Source: Madurella fahalii
Lineage: Eukaryota; Ascomycota; Sordariomycetes; Sordariales
Direction: 5' to 3'
Length of the DNA: 64,000 nt
Assembly (NCBI GenBank): GCA_029876055.1
Contig: CM056875.1
Location: 1 to 64,000, forward strand
In this document: positions 44,405 to 56,085 of the stretch, piece by piece
Numbering within the stretch: position 1 is the stretch's first letter
How the letters are laid out: each line of letters opens with the position of its first letter
Notes under the pieces: model-generated
The model's database searches: none
Told to the model about the DNA's origin: nothing
Seen by the model: only the letters and a program-made list of their open reading frames with translations
Made by a program: the position numbers and the translations under genes

Positions 44405-45284
44405 AGTTCGGAACTCTTGATGTAGTTAATTAATTTAACTCATTATACGCACAAAACGGGTTAATGTCGTTGTCCCCAGACTCCTGACGGAATTCTAACA
44501 AAGAAATACGCTCTCAGAATATGAATCCACTTAGCACGACTAGCCTCGAATGCTGGGAGGTAACTGAGAATGTCTTGGCAATCACCTTGGATTCCAGTTT
44601 TGCCCTCGAACCCATCCTACAACCGCCATCGTATGAGCACCTTCCGGAGACAATGTTTTGAGTTGTTGTGTCGCAAATGACTTGGTGGTTTAGGACGGGA
44701 CGGTTAAGTCAAGTAGCATAAGGACCCAAGACCTCGCCGTATCAAGGATAGCAGCCAAAACGTAGGGCCTAAGCCTAGCCCGGGCCGGGAGGTCTATACG
44801 AAATGTATTTGGAGCGCTATAGCCTAAGGGGCCTCTCTGGTTTGTATGTGGCTGTAGAGATGGATTGTTGAAGAAAGATCTCGGAATTATAGCACTGGAA
44901 CAGCCATTCTGGCGGGTCAGTGAAGATGACGCCGTCATTGGGCAGGGAGAGCACGTCTCTGTGAATCTCCGAAAGCTGCTTGTCATTCTGTCGAGGCTCC
45001 TCCTCACCTGCCTTGAACGACGCAATCAAGGACGGCAACGGTCTACCAAGTAGCTCAGCGTCTCGCGTCAGATTGTTCACCTGAATGACCTCCGGATTGG
45101 TGGCTTTGTAGTTTGCCGTCGGTACTGTGACATCGATTGGGCTGGGCCGCTGGGCCGCCGCAAGCCGGAAAGACCCGCTAAGCGCGGAACGCCAAAAAGT
45201 CGGACTGAGAAACTTTTACGGCCTCCGTAGCCTCCAAAAAGAATAGACGGTAAAGCCGGCTGCGCCGCAGAACCGTTCAGACTT
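44405..45284 (+). other. Interval without a supported gene
   Basis: A minus-strand frame at 45080–44817 (MNNLTRDAELLG…) has coding-like composition but no recognised domain and ends in TAG-rich sequence, so it may be a decayed exon. Nothing else can be supported. Confidence 0.35.
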
Positions 45285-46006
45285 ATGCTGCAAGTGCGGC
45301 ACAACGGCCAATCGAGCACTGCCATCGGGCACCAAATCCCCCCTTTTCCCTGCACAATTCTAGAGGCCAAGCGAGCAAGCGCTTCGCCTTCCGACATTGA
45401 AGAGGTGGAATACCAGGCGTTCACTGCCGCCTGTGCATACTATGTCGAGACCGGCATCAAGCACATCTGGGCGATGACCTGTCTCGGCAGCAGCGCACGG
45501 CTATGGATATTCTCCGAGAGAGCACGTACCTAATCCCATTCATTCCGGCTAGCCAAGGCTTGGCGGAGAGGAGCGAATACCTGGAGATATCTACCCATGG
45601 CCGCGAAATTGCCGACGGTCTCGAGTACATCAAGAAGCACATAACACCTCCGAGAGAACTGCTCAGCATGACTCCGTTGCCTAGGCCGGCCAACGCAACA
45701 CTGCCTTCCGGCTGGCACGATAGTGAGGTTGTTCAGTTGGATGCAGTTCGTCAGCAAGACGCAGTCTTAGCGCCGATGTCAGCCAACGCTATGGACTTTG
45801 GGTCGCGACTAGTCCACCATCTCTGCGATGGGGCATCCCATGTCCAGCTTGTCTGTGGGCTGAAGGTTTCTACGACGTCGAAATCCCCTTTCCACGGTGT
45901 TGGGGGAATTTCAGACCCACACTTGACGCTTCTCTCCCAATGTTTCCAACAGTGGAAGAGATCAAAAGCAGCAGGAATTCCCAATTCGATGTGTCAGGGT
46001 TCATGA
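45285..46006 (+). pseudogene. Hypothetical fungal protein, single-base frameshift
   Basis: From ATG 45285 the protein reads through EEVEYQAFTAACAYYVETGI and CLGSSARLWIFSERAR, then meets TAA. The matching continuation (YLIPFIPASQGLAERSEYLE, ISTHGREIADGLEYI) is in another frame from about 45525 to the stop at 46006, as if one base were lost near 45527. The sequence resembles a lineage-specific family of uncharacterised fungal proteins that I know only as hypothetical. Either a recent pseudogene or a sequencing error. Confidence 0.5.
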
Positions 46007-46149
46007 ATCCCGATACGACGGCAATCCAAGAGATTTTAGCAGGATCGATCCGATGGATTGGGAGGCCTTAGAGTGTTGCGGGGCTCCAGCTACTGCTTGT
46101 CTGACTGGGGCCAGTATTGTTTGTATTCATTAGTCAATACGCCTCAATC

Positions 46150-46898
46150 GAATATATATATCAATAAGCTGAGGAGGAGGAGGAAAATATTTAAGCTCGA
46201 ACAAATCTGCGGGCTATGAGGTGATTAAACTCCTATCAGACTGTTGGCATAAAAGCTACTGCTGGGGTGATTGAGGCAGCTGCTACCAGTGGCCAGGAAC
46301 AGGTCCTTTGTTTCCTCGATCAGCGTTCTAGTATTGGCAGCGATGAAGAGAACTGGCTTAAGATCACACGCCTCTACAACGCAGCTAAAACGGGAGATGC
46401 TGCAGCTTCAGCTTATGGACGATGGTATTGCTCTAGACAAGCAGAATATCCGCGGTGTAACGCCTTTGTAGATCGCATCTTCACGCGGGTACGAAGTAGT
46501 GGTCTAAGTTCTCCTAGCGACTAATGCCGTTGCCGTTAACGTACGGAGCGGGCTGGTCGGACTCTATTGTTCTGGCCCGCGGTACAGGGCTACTCCGAAG
46601 TCGTGAAGATACTCCTGGATTATAGTGCTAAACGAAATTGATAAGGATAAGCAGATCACCGCTTTCCGTCGCTCAACTATACCGTCGGACAGATGTGATA
46701 GACATTCTTACTAAGCACATGTACGGGAGCACAGAAGGCGTGGTTACAGCGACAGCAGGGAATAGGGTAGGCGGAGAGGATATGATGAAGCTTCTATTCG
46801 GCCGGAGTTTCGTATATACCTTCCTAACTGCGGAGTATGGGATTGCTCTAGGTGTATTACTATTCGAAGGTAAAGGAGAGTTAGTGAGGACAGTCTAG
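46150..46898 (+). pseudogene. RIP-damaged ankyrin-type pseudogene
   Basis: Two copies of a fungal ankyrin-associated motif are readable: AGVIEAAATSGQEQVLCFLD near 46260 and TEGVVTATAGNRVGGEDMMK near 46735. Ankyrin fragments lie between them (LLMDDGIALDKQNIRGVTPL, RRTDVIDILTKHM). Frames change several times and TAG replaces expected codons. No intact start exists. Confidence 0.55.
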
Positions 46899-46964
46899 AT
46901 CGGGCTCGGCTATAGTCTGGACATGATATAACGGAGATCCTTGAAGTCATTACGTAGCCGAAGC

Positions 46965-47130
46965 AAAATCTTAAATAGTATCTGCAGTAACCGGACTATA
47001 AAGGCGCTTATATTTATCAAGTACCTCTGTCTCTACTACGTTCTGGTAAGGCTTCTATATCTCCTCCCTGCCTTTCTACTTCACAAGCAGCTCAATACTA
47101 CCGTCATCCAGCTTCCTGTCGCCGCTGAGG
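46965..47130 (-). pseudogene. RIP-damaged fragment of the Myb–chromo gene
   Basis: On the minus strand this reads CGGDRKLDDGSIELLVK-TAG-KGREE, then TAG-KPYQNVVETEVLDKYKRL. It aligns without gaps beyond one codon to the chromodomain of the gene at 34510–36185, including its last codons. Both chromodomain tryptophans have become TAG, and other changes are transitions. Only the last ~55 codons are present. Confidence 0.75.
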
Positions 47131-47349
47131 AATAAGGTGCTCGGATTATTTCAAAACGCTATTAAATGCGAACTTCACCTCTATAGTTGGGCTTTACATT
47201 TCGGCAACCATTTGCTCCAAATTATTGTCCCCGGGAAATCTTTTTGCTGGCCAGCTTGCAAGTTCTTTCTCTGTCGCGAAAACGAAAAATATAATATAGC
47301 CCTTCACTCTTCTCCAGCTCAGTCATGCATCACAAATGAGCCTTATAAT

Positions 47350-48180
47350 ATCTATTAGCAGATGCATAAGAAATGTAATCGGCGATCATATAAGCCGCCT
47401 TTTCCTAGTACAATATCGATAGACTTGCAATCCTTGAGATCGCCGTATGGCATTTCTAGCAAGCCATTCGACGCCTACCAGCCCTTGATGGGGAGTACAT
47501 TTGAACCGCCCTTAATTACTATATTTAACTCTGGACTGCACAGCCCAACCGCAACACCTTTCAGCTCGGGGTCTAGTCCGGTCATAAAGGCGTAGAAGTA
47601 ATTCGGTTCGGTTCAGTATACTTCGTAAATTCCAAGGCCCGACTACGGGAAAAGAGCCTCTAGAACATGCCGAATACGCTAAAGACATATTAGATAGGCT
47701 AAATAGAAGCGAATTTTTACTTACCGAGTCGTCTAAGACGTTTTGTTTGTAGAAGTCGAGGCCGTCCGCCGACTCGATTGGAAAACCTTTCCTCTGCATC
47801 TCCTGGACCCCCTCTCCGATCACTAGATCTTCGTTTCCGTACACACCTTCATCTGAGGCTTCAGTTAGCGTACCCACCCCATTTTGACCAGTCATACCTC
47901 GGCGACACAAGCCTCCTGTCATCCCTATAGAACTTTCGAATTTGTTCAGCTAGCCATCCCGCTAAGCTGAAATAGCGTCGGAGCAGGTAGTAATCGGATA
48001 ACAACCCCGTCTTCCTACCTTTTTCGCAATCGTAGAGGTCAGTCGTCGAACCGCCCTTCTTATCAAGCCAGTGTAGAAACGTCTTGGCGATACAGGTTTA
48101 TATAGTCCAGCAGAGTAGAGTAATTTCGGAGCATTTCTCAAGGCTAGCAGGAATACACGAGGAGATACTAACAGTTTCAT
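47350..48180 (-). pseudogene. Unidentified degenerate coding region
   Basis: Several minus-strand stretches have protein-like composition: MKLLVSPRVFLLALRNAPKL from 48180, SADGLDFYKQNVLDDSVSKN near 47770, and GLDPELKGVAVGLCSPELNI near 47560, followed by NGLLEMPYGDLKD. Frames differ and a TAG intervenes. I recognise no family. It may be a multi-exon gene or a decayed one. Confidence 0.35.
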
Positions 48181-48492
48181 CGAACATCAACAAACAAAAC
48201 ATTCGTCGCCGCACGAATTGGCAGAGCTTTAACGACGCCAATGTATACGGTGTAGAGGCCTAACCGCTTAGCCCGTACCTCTGTGCCTTATAAGCACTAC
48301 GGCAGGACGATTACTTGGGCCAGTCCTCCCCCCCCCCCAAAAAAAATTTGAAGGCAACTCGGCTAATCGACCCAAAACTGTCCTCCAATTTACTAGGCCG
48401 TGTAAGGCATGCGCGTATATGCAAGCTACATAGATAGATACAATTGAATACGTAGAATCCTAACTAACTATCCCCAATTCTCCATTCGTTTC

Positions 48493-48756
48493 TGTCAAAA
48501 GGATCAGGTGCTAGTCCAAAGGATCAGGATCACAAGATCTAGTGCAGGAGTCAAACCCATGTACCCTAGTCAGCTAAAGCAGGCTAGCAGCTGACTGTGC
48601 CACTGAACAGACGTTATCCTATACATCTCGTCTATAAAAGGAGCAAGCCCTCCAGTATAGATGGAGAGAGACAGAGAGAACGAACATAATCAAGACAACA
48701 CACATAAAATCCCCAACTGTCATTTCCCAAGATTCAGAGGTGCCGTGTTTCCGACA
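48493..48756 (+). repeat. Solo LTR of the copia family C
   Basis: 264 bp, TGTCAAAAGG…TTTCCGACA, homologous to the LTRs of element C but in the opposite orientation relative to the window. It shares the tctataaaagg TATA region and the cccaagattcagaggtg end. Flanks differ (gtttc against tatgt), so there is no target duplication. Confidence 0.85.
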
Positions 48757-50069
48757 TATGTCGCTCGCTATGTTGTGTCGCTCGCTATGCAGTTGCGTTA
48801 TATATATATTAGAGTCTTATAGCAGAAGGGTAATAATTTGTAGGCAACTACATTATAGCTATAATATGGTTTATATTCTTAGGGAACGCTGACACTCTCT
48901 GCTTAACCTCTTATACGGTATACCCATCAAGCAAGGGAATACTACTAGAGGATACTATTCTATACAGGGATTGAATAGGCTCTCAGCTTTAATAGGTACT
49001 ATACGACCTTAAGAGTTCCTCCTCGACGTCCCCATAAGATTATTCCTCTCCAGCCGTAAGATCTTCGTAGGGACTATTGGTATTACAGAGGTTATTCGAG
49101 TTCGTGATGGTCGAGCAAGTGGTCGATATCTAGGTATTGACCTCGGGGTATAAAAGCTCCTCTTCAGTATAACGGGCCTGCTCTGGGTTCTTGCAGGTCC
49201 TACTGCCCTCTATAAGAACAGTACGGTCGTCGACTTCAATTAAGGGTAGCGGTCCCTCATAGTCAAGGAGCTCTTTATCTGAGAGGTACAGTATAAACTA
49301 CGAGGGAACAGGAGCTACGCAACTATCAGCAGCGCCCGGAAAAAAATACTACACACATAACTCGACTTACAGAATTGATTGATAGTGCCCGCAGGGCCGT
49401 AAAACGGGGGCGCGCGGTGGCTGTGGCGGGCTTGGCAGTCGGTAAGTTAGTGGTTGTGGAAAGGAAGTAAGGTGGGGCGGCAGGATCGGCTAAAAACAGC
49501 AACACCACAACCGAAGCGGGCTGACAACCACTAGTATACCTGTACCGCGGGGACCCAGGCGGGGGCGGAGGTGCCCTCGGCCTCTGGTGACGATAACAGC
49601 AGGGTTGATGCGATTGTTTCGCGTGTGGCAGTGTATTCCCCCGCAATTCCTGTGGTGGTGCGTTTCCAGAGTGGGCGCGAGCCTCCGTTTCTGGGAATTT
49701 GTTAAACACATTGCGATGCCGTCGGTACTGTGCTAAAGACCCATTTCAATGTCGCAGTGGGCTCGGCTTCCATGTTTCCTTGCTGTATGTCCAATGGGTT
49801 TCAGCAGATGTATTGCTAGTATTCGAGGAGTCTACGAGTAATAAACCCAACCTTGGGACAAGGAAGAGCACCACAAGCCAAGACGGACGCGATGGTCCGA
49901 GCGCGACGAGACACGTGGTTCGGGGAACCTGAAGAGGCTTCGGTCAGGGCCCGGGGCCCCTGGGAGGAATAGCAACTTGAACTCAACTTCATTCATCCCA
50001 CACTCGATCAGAGTCCGCCGGGCGCCACGACACAAAGATTGCACTGTGGCAACATTGCCCAGCAAGAAA
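48757..50069 (+). other. RIP-like and intergenic sequence upstream of the F-box gene
   Basis: 48780–49320 is TA-rich. On the minus strand it shows coding-like blocks with TAGs (for example KELLDYEGPLPLIEVDDRTV, NPEQARYTEEELLYPEV) from an unknown damaged gene. 49330–50069 shows nothing I can support beyond the F-box promoter and leader. Confidence 0.4.
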
Positions 50070-51755
50070 ATGTCGAGATTAACGTCAAGCCCAGGTATGC
50101 CTGTATTTGCCCTGTTGCCCGCCGAGATCAACAATGCGATCTTCGGACTCTTCTGCGCCCATTGCTGGGACACGCAGTGCGATTACCCGATAATAGATGA
50201 TATAGATTTCGGACCGGAACGGGGGCATGTAACTCTAAATGCGGTCTCAAGGACGTGCAAATTCCTACAGTCTGTCGCACAACCAATTCTTCATCACCGC
50301 TTTCCATTCAGCCTGGGACTGGGGAATGGCCGCCGCTATGGAACTGTGCGCTTCTACAATTTCGTCCGCACCCTCAGTTTCCGGCCGGACCTTGCTAGCG
50401 CCGTACGGGGCTTTGGGATCCGAACATTCCTCTTTGGTTATCGACCCGGTCGGGTACCTCGGGACACGCGGGACCTGAAAAGCATCGCTCGCGCGCCAAG
50501 TCGTGCCGGGTTAACTCCATTACCTGAATGGGTGTTAGGGATGGCAGATGCAGCAGCCTCGGAGGATCACGACAGCCCGTTCAGCAAGTTGGAAACCACT
50601 AGAGCTGATGATAGTCTGGAACTGAACACGACAGTGTGTGTATTTCTCATTCTGGCTATTCTTTACCTCTGTGAGAACTTTCAGGGTTTCGACCTCGTCA
50701 ATCTGCCGGAGTACATTCAACTCGGCGGCTGGCGTTGCCAAGTTACCGTTGGGTGCGTTCGAATCCACGGGCCCGCCCGTAGAAGCGCGGATCGGGGTGC
50801 AGCTACGTTGGATATGAGACAGCTGACGATGATAACCGAGAGTATACCCAAGATACGAACCTTCCACGTGTGCTTCGGCTTCTTCCCCCGAGACTCCCAG
50901 TATATAGATCCCTTGAATCCAGACAAGAAGTGGGCCCAAGGTGTTACCAAGGCCCCAGGAATGCTCGACGGCCTCGATTTCACCCTGCTCACCCGTCTCG
51001 ACCTCATCCACTGCATCATGACCGAGGAACGTCTCTGCACTACGTTATCTGAATGCGCCAGCCTCGCGGAGCTTACCTATGTCTCACTGGCGTACCACCC
51101 GGCTCTAGGAAATCACAAAGATCACGACAATAGCGCAGCGCGAGCACACGAAATAACCAACGTGCTCAATCGTCGTTGCCCTGGTCTCCGCAAAACGCTC
51201 CGACGCCTCATTCTTGAGCACTTTCCGGGTCAGGGAGGGAGATATTGCAATGTATACACCTCTCTTCGGAAGTTGGAATCACTACATGACGTCTATCTCG
51301 GCGCAAACGGGCTGTTTTGTCTCCCTACCGAAGCCCTGGAGCTGTGCCCGGCGTGGGATGGGTCCCCGCCGCCGGACCCTACCCCGCTAGCGCAGATGCT
51401 GCCCCGCAACGTTGTGTTCTTGAATATTTTCCAGGCGACTGCATGGGAGGACAGGGTCAGTGACGCCGTCTTGGCATTACTGGATGCGGTCGAGGGAGAT
51501 AAGTGGCTGTTCAGAAACCTGGTGGGGATCTGCGTCTGGGAAGATATCATCTGGGACTGTTCAATACATGAATACCCGCAGGCAGACGAGGCAATTCGAG
51601 CAATGAGGACGGACAGGAAGCACGTGTGGGACCCCAGGCTGGAGGCGATGGCCGCGGCGGTTGGGATCAAGTTCAGCATTCAACCCAAGGCCAGCCCTGC
51701 TCCTCCTGTCATTGAAAGGCTTCGACATACGTACTGGTGTGGCGTATGGCACTGA
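50070..51755 (+). CDS. F-box-like protein
   Basis: A single uninterrupted exon of 561 aa from ATG 50070; the frame is open further upstream but without another ATG. Near the N-terminus, FALLPAEINNAIFGLFCAH fits the first helix of an F-box, and VSRTCKFLQSVAQPILHHR its end, a common fungal layout. The remainder is Leu-rich with irregular repeats (LTRLDLIHCIM, LRRLILEHFPG, LESLHDVYLGANG) resembling degenerate leucine-rich repeats. Such proteins recruit substrates to SCF ubiquitin ligases; the substrate is unknown. No damage is seen, and codon use looks like ordinary host coding. Confidence 0.8.
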   Translation: MSRLTSSPGMPVFALLPAEINNAIFGLFCAHCWDTQCDYPIIDDIDFGPERGHVTLNAVSRTCKFLQSVAQPILHHRFPFSLGLGNGRRYGTVRFYNFVRTLSFRPDLASAVRGFGIRTFLFGYRPGRVPRDTRDLKSIARAPSRAGLTPLPEWVLGMADAAASEDHDSPFSKLETTRADDSLELNTTVCVFLILAILYLCENFQGFDLVNLPEYIQLGGWRCQVTVGCVRIHGPARRSADRGAATLDMRQLTMITESIPKIRTFHVCFGFFPRDSQYIDPLNPDKKWAQGVTKAPGMLDGLDFTLLTRLDLIHCIMTEERLCTTLSECASLAELTYVSLAYHPALGNHKDHDNSAARAHEITNVLNRRCPGLRKTLRRLILEHFPGQGGRYCNVYTSLRKLESLHDVYLGANGLFCLPTEALELCPAWDGSPPPDPTPLAQMLPRNVVFLNIFQATAWEDRVSDAVLALLDAVEGDKWLFRNLVGICVWEDIIWDCSIHEYPQADEAIRAMRTDRKHVWDPRLEAMAAAVGIKFSIQPKASPAPPVIERLRHTYWCGVWH

Positions 51756-52335
51756 GTTTATTTTGTCATGGCTGCAGCATACGCGAAGCACGGGTTGCGA
51801 AATACGAGGGCAGAGGCTTTCATTCTGCGAGTTTTGTGGTTGGTAAACTCAATCGGAACACATCGGTTGCGTGCATCCCAAACAGAAAGCACCCTTCGTA
51901 CTGGATCAGAAGCAATTGCCTTCTGAGCTTCGGATTGGATTACCTGATTCTTAGTCGCTGCTGGTTTTTGAAACGGCACAACCCAAGCCTTTCCACAGCT
52001 CGGCGTGCGGGTGAATCTCGGGCTCTTGGATATTGGAAGCCACCGCCCCGACACCACACGCTTTCTGCCTATAAAATTTCCCTGTCCAGTTTTCCTTCTC
52101 TTCTACATTCAGTTTTTCAGGGTCAACGCACGGCTTTGCCGGCAGCCGAACTGTATTTCTAACCTGAAACTGTTTGAATGCATTTGAAGAAGCCAATTTG
52201 GGCACCATCGGCTTGTTCGGCATACCAGAAGTCGAACCAGCACAACACCGCCCCGTACGAGTTTCCTGCATGATCTGGTCGCGAACTTGACTTGGTGATA
52301 TTGGGATGAGACTTGTCAAGACTCCGTGAAGATGC
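51756..52335 (+). other. Interval without a supported gene
   Basis: Downstream flank of the F-box gene. No ORF with recognisable features, repeat or RNA gene. Confidence 0.5.
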
Positions 52336-53020
52336 TCTTATATCCACTCCTATAATATTACTTAGATATCTAGGCGAATTTCTTTTTTCCACAACCCGCT
52401 ATCCAGTTATATAGTCTTGTAGCCGGCCAAGATGACGACCCACGTTCTTCATTAGATGGGGATGACATTGAGAAGTTACTTTCCCGGGTACCCGGGCGCG
52501 GTACAGCGAGCTGGAACGCCTCGTCCACGAGCAGCACCCTCCTCCGATTCAAAGATCTCGATTGCCCCATTAGGGCCATTTGAAATCAACTTACCCCTCG
52601 ACGTTTCAAATACATCGCTTAACTTCAACACACCATTCAAGTGTGAGAACTCGGACGGACAATGTCGTGATGGTTGTCTTTCCTGAGCATCATTCGTATG
52701 TTATTATGGCTCCGTATTCCTCAAACCGGAACGATTGACTGACCTGTACCCGGATACCCCTAGAACATGGCGCGGAATATCTCGTGTGCAAATTCACGTA
52801 CAAGATCTTGCTATTGTCAATGTACAGCCCAAGCTCCCTAAAGTAGTCCTTTACTGCCTCTAGGCCAACCAACATCTCGAACTTCTCCGTGACTCTATCT
52901 CGCTTGTCCTCCACTTGCCAACTGTTGTGGCTCCCTTCTAGATACGGTACAGGCGGTGCCGAAGATGGGACGTGGACATGGTCAATTGGATCACCCCATG
53001 AATCATCTTCGTCTTTGTTG
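52336..53020 (-). pseudogene. AAA+ ATPase (CbxX/CfqX-like) pseudogene
   Basis: Reading down the minus strand: FEMLVGLEAVKDYFREL (about 52890–52840), the entry helix of this AAA family; a Walker A, GYPGTGKTT, assembled across a 61-bp GT–AG intron (52743–52683); NGVLKLSDVFETSRG; a Walker B, VLLVDEAFQL (52538–52510); and VVILAGYK near 52430. These blocks sit in different frames, and a TAG lies just before Walker A, so several indels have broken the gene. Intact relatives carry one to three AAA modules; only one is visible. Confidence 0.6.
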
Positions 53021-53728
53021 TCTCGTCGCCTGTCTGGGGTTCAGGATCGTGAGGCGGATGGGGTTGGTTACTCGGAGAAAATGGGCAGTGTGTGTCTTCG
53101 CGGGAGCCGTGAAGCGGGAATGAAAGAGTTAGGGCCGGATTGGTGCTGGGAGACGGCGGTTCCAGTGGGACATTGTCGGGACCGCGACCTCGTTCAGAAG
53201 GCTACTGATGAGTCATTGTAGTGAAGAATTGGGGCACGGTTCGGTGGAAACTGGTTGGATGCGGGACCGATATCTCTTAAGACCTGGAGTTCCTTATTAA
53301 TATTGGAGAAAATGGGCCGGTGTAGGGGGAGGGGTGGTGGTCGATGGCCACGAGGCACGGGATATTACAGCGTCTGGTGCTGCAGGCACATCCTCCTAAT
53401 GTTAGGCCGCCGGCAAGAATCAGTCGGCCAGGCTGGGTTTGATTCTAATTACCTAAAAGGCACCTAACTACAACGTTTCAGTTTGCCTTGAGCGTCGCAT
53501 CGAAGCAGGCACGGACCCACCAATTGTCGTTGTCCACTCGAATCTATCGGTGGAAAGGAATCCGATGAGCTCTGAATTGTGACAATTTCCTACCAGTTTC
53601 TGTCATAAACTTTTCTACTAATCGCTTGTTTCCACGCGTATTCACTTATCACGGATATATATCCTTTAGTACTTGGGTTGAACTACTTTCTAGCGCAAAT
53701 ACCAAGACATACAACACTTCTCTCTGAG
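53021..53728 (+). other. Interval without a supported gene
   Basis: Short plus-strand frames here lack recognisable domains. No repeat or RNA gene is seen. Confidence 0.5.
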
Positions 53729-54779
53729 TTAAGCACCCATACTAACAGCAAGCTGCTTTACTGGAATTACATCCTCCTTGGTATGCACAGTCCGGTTGAT
53801 AAGCCCCGGCTTGAACCCCCCGTGAGGCGCCGTAATATGCCAGTTCTTCATCTGCTCCTCGGTCGCGCCGTGTTCTGCCAGCCCGCGTCTAATGCTCTGT
53901 TCAAGAATGCTATAAGCTCCATCGTCCCTGTAAATTTTATAAGGCTCCTTGAGACTGGTCTTGGAGTTTGTGATGGCGCGGAACAGTCGTCTCTCATTGC
54001 GCGTCGTCGAGTGAACCAGGAACGGGTGCAAGAGATAGACATCGCCGACCTTGCCCATCGCAGAGTCAAAGACACCGCTGGCGCGGGCCACTTGTGTCGC
54101 CCATTCGAAGTGGCTGCCATAAGTATCATTGAAGCGTGCGTCGCTGCGAGGAACCATATCGGGGTTACAACCCTCGGGGTGGTCGAACAGCCACTTCGCG
54201 ACGGTACCGACACTGCTAGGGCACAACGCTGTGGGACCGCCGCCCTCGACGACGTCGGTCCATAGAGGCACAACGAGGATGGCTTGGTCGGTGCTGTCGA
54301 GGTAGTGCACAAAGAACTGCCCATCGATGTGCCAAACATCCAGGTCTTCGACGGGTGTGATCTGGTCCCCAGCATACCGAGGATCGCCCAGGTTGACAAT
54401 GAACCCGTCGCTCCAGAAGCAGCCATCGGGGTCGAGGCGATCTTCACCCCCGGAGAGCTCGCAGATGGCAGACCACGCCTTGGGTGCGAACTCGGACGCA
54501 CGAACCCATTTAGTGGGTTTGAGATTGGTCCGCCATTGCTTCCATGTAGACTTGTCATTGAGGTCGACGCCGAGGCGCTTATCAACGCCGATCAGAAGAG
54601 GGGCAGCTTGCTCCGCGGTGAAGGCTCCTTCGATCCTAGTCGGATTTCAGTTGGCCGTCTGATTGCCAAGAACGTAAGGAGGTAGGTAAGCGCATCTTGA
54701 GCCATCCCTTCTCGAGGAAATGCTGCTTCTGCTCCTCTGTGAGCGGGTGCTTTGGTGATGATTCTTGCACGCTCGCCAT
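53729..54779 (-). CDS. Phytanoyl-CoA dioxygenase (PhyH) family protein
   Basis: Exons 54779–54694 and 54635–53729 join to 993 nt (330 aa). The intron would be GC–AG (58 bp); no GT donor keeps the frame. The N-terminal helix (LTEEQKQHFLEKGWLKM) precedes EGAFTAEQAAPLL, the usual PhyH opening. The Fe(II)-binding HxD is in VWHIDGQFF (codons at 54332–54321) and the distal His in HPFLVHSTTRNERR near 54015; that Arg-rich end would bind 2-oxoglutarate. The family hydroxylates small molecules, often in secondary metabolism. No biosynthetic partner is adjacent, so the substrate is unknown. The gene looks intact, with the donor site as the one oddity. Confidence 0.85.
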
Positions 54780-56085
54780 ATCGACAGTCGTCTTCTAATC
54801 AAACTTTCAAAATCGTGGTTAAAGAAGAGGTGAGACGGTGGGAAGATTCGAGTCGATTCCGGGGGGATGAGCATTCTTGTTAACACCACGTTTCTGATCT
54901 GGTGCGGTCGGTCTTATATCTTCCACGGAAGCTTCCTTGTGAGAAACGACCTCCGATACCGAACTTCTGTAACACAGCGTACCTACAGTTGCCAGTCTTA
55001 TCATGTCAATGTACATGCACAAATCCAAACGACTCTATCATCATGTATTTGATATGTCTTCTACCGGGATGGATTCGATTATGCAATTCCGCGACATAAG
55101 GCAGGCAGACAGGCAAGGTCCCAAAGTGCCAAGATCGAAGGATTGTATACATGCCGGCGACAGTACCCCTCGTTCCCTCCCGTGCCGGACCTTTGCAGCG
55201 TGGAGGTACACAGTGGAGTCTAGGGAGATTTGTAAACACTAAACACCAGACGTCGCTGACAACGTCGATCAACACCACATGTCACTCTTGGGGCCAACCG
55301 GGCCGGGAAAAGACAAGGACATAGCCGCCTCGGCCATCACCGGCTGATGATGAGGGCGGTATGTATTAGGAAAGGTCTCGAGCATGATTGCGGACTTAGG
55401 AAGGTAGGACAACTTTTGCAGAGTCACAACTAGGCAGCAGACACGTAAACTTGGAAATCCCGATCCTGCGAACAATCATGCATATTTACGGCGAGCCAAT
55501 AACGTTGGGATTGTTCCGTAAAGACCCGTGAGCAATGCAAGAGATGTCCATCGGAGATGTATTGTTCTCTCCGCGGCGACAACAGCACAGCTTGCATGAT
55601 CCGAGCAAACAATAAGGTCTTCATCAAACCGAAACCGAGGGGGAAGCCGGTATGTGCTTTCGGCAGCCGCCATGGTTACCCTCTGGCTCCGAATGCCCCG
55701 GCTGTTATGTCGTTGTGTGGTCAACATTCACCAGAAAGCGTCCTTCATTCACTTCCATCTACAGTGGCGATTCACCTGAACATCCCATTCAATACATTGC
55801 TTCACCGGGTTTCAGACCGACCTCACGCCCACAATCGCCATTACTGACGTTACTGGTTTGCCGTCATACAGTACAACACAATGATAATGAGGATCCCATA
55901 AAAGTAGTATCGCCCGACTTGTACACATTCGGACTTCAAGCAGAGAAGATAACGCAATGAATCCAATCTACCTAAGCTTTACCAAATGTCTATAGCCTAC
56001 TCCCTCAGCATACGCTGCTTCCGCTCCCCGTCCATGATTTGCCCCTTAGGGATCTTCAGTGACCTCTTCCAAGGTGCCTTTCATA
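54780..56085 (+). other. Interval without a supported gene
   Basis: 1.3 kb between the PhyH start and the glycosyltransferase stop. It contains the PhyH promoter. No ORF on either strand has recognisable features. Confidence 0.45.

Noticed and set aside
46941..47135. Plus-strand 64-aa frame similar to one at 34465–34713
   Set aside because: The similarity is real but comes from the chromodomain coding sequence on the opposite strand.
48225..48310. Possible tRNA-like fold
   Set aside because: No convincing acceptor stem or T-loop; A- and B-box matches are poor.
51293..51679. 128-aa minus-strand frame in the F-box gene
   Set aside because: A shadow frame of the plus-strand exon.
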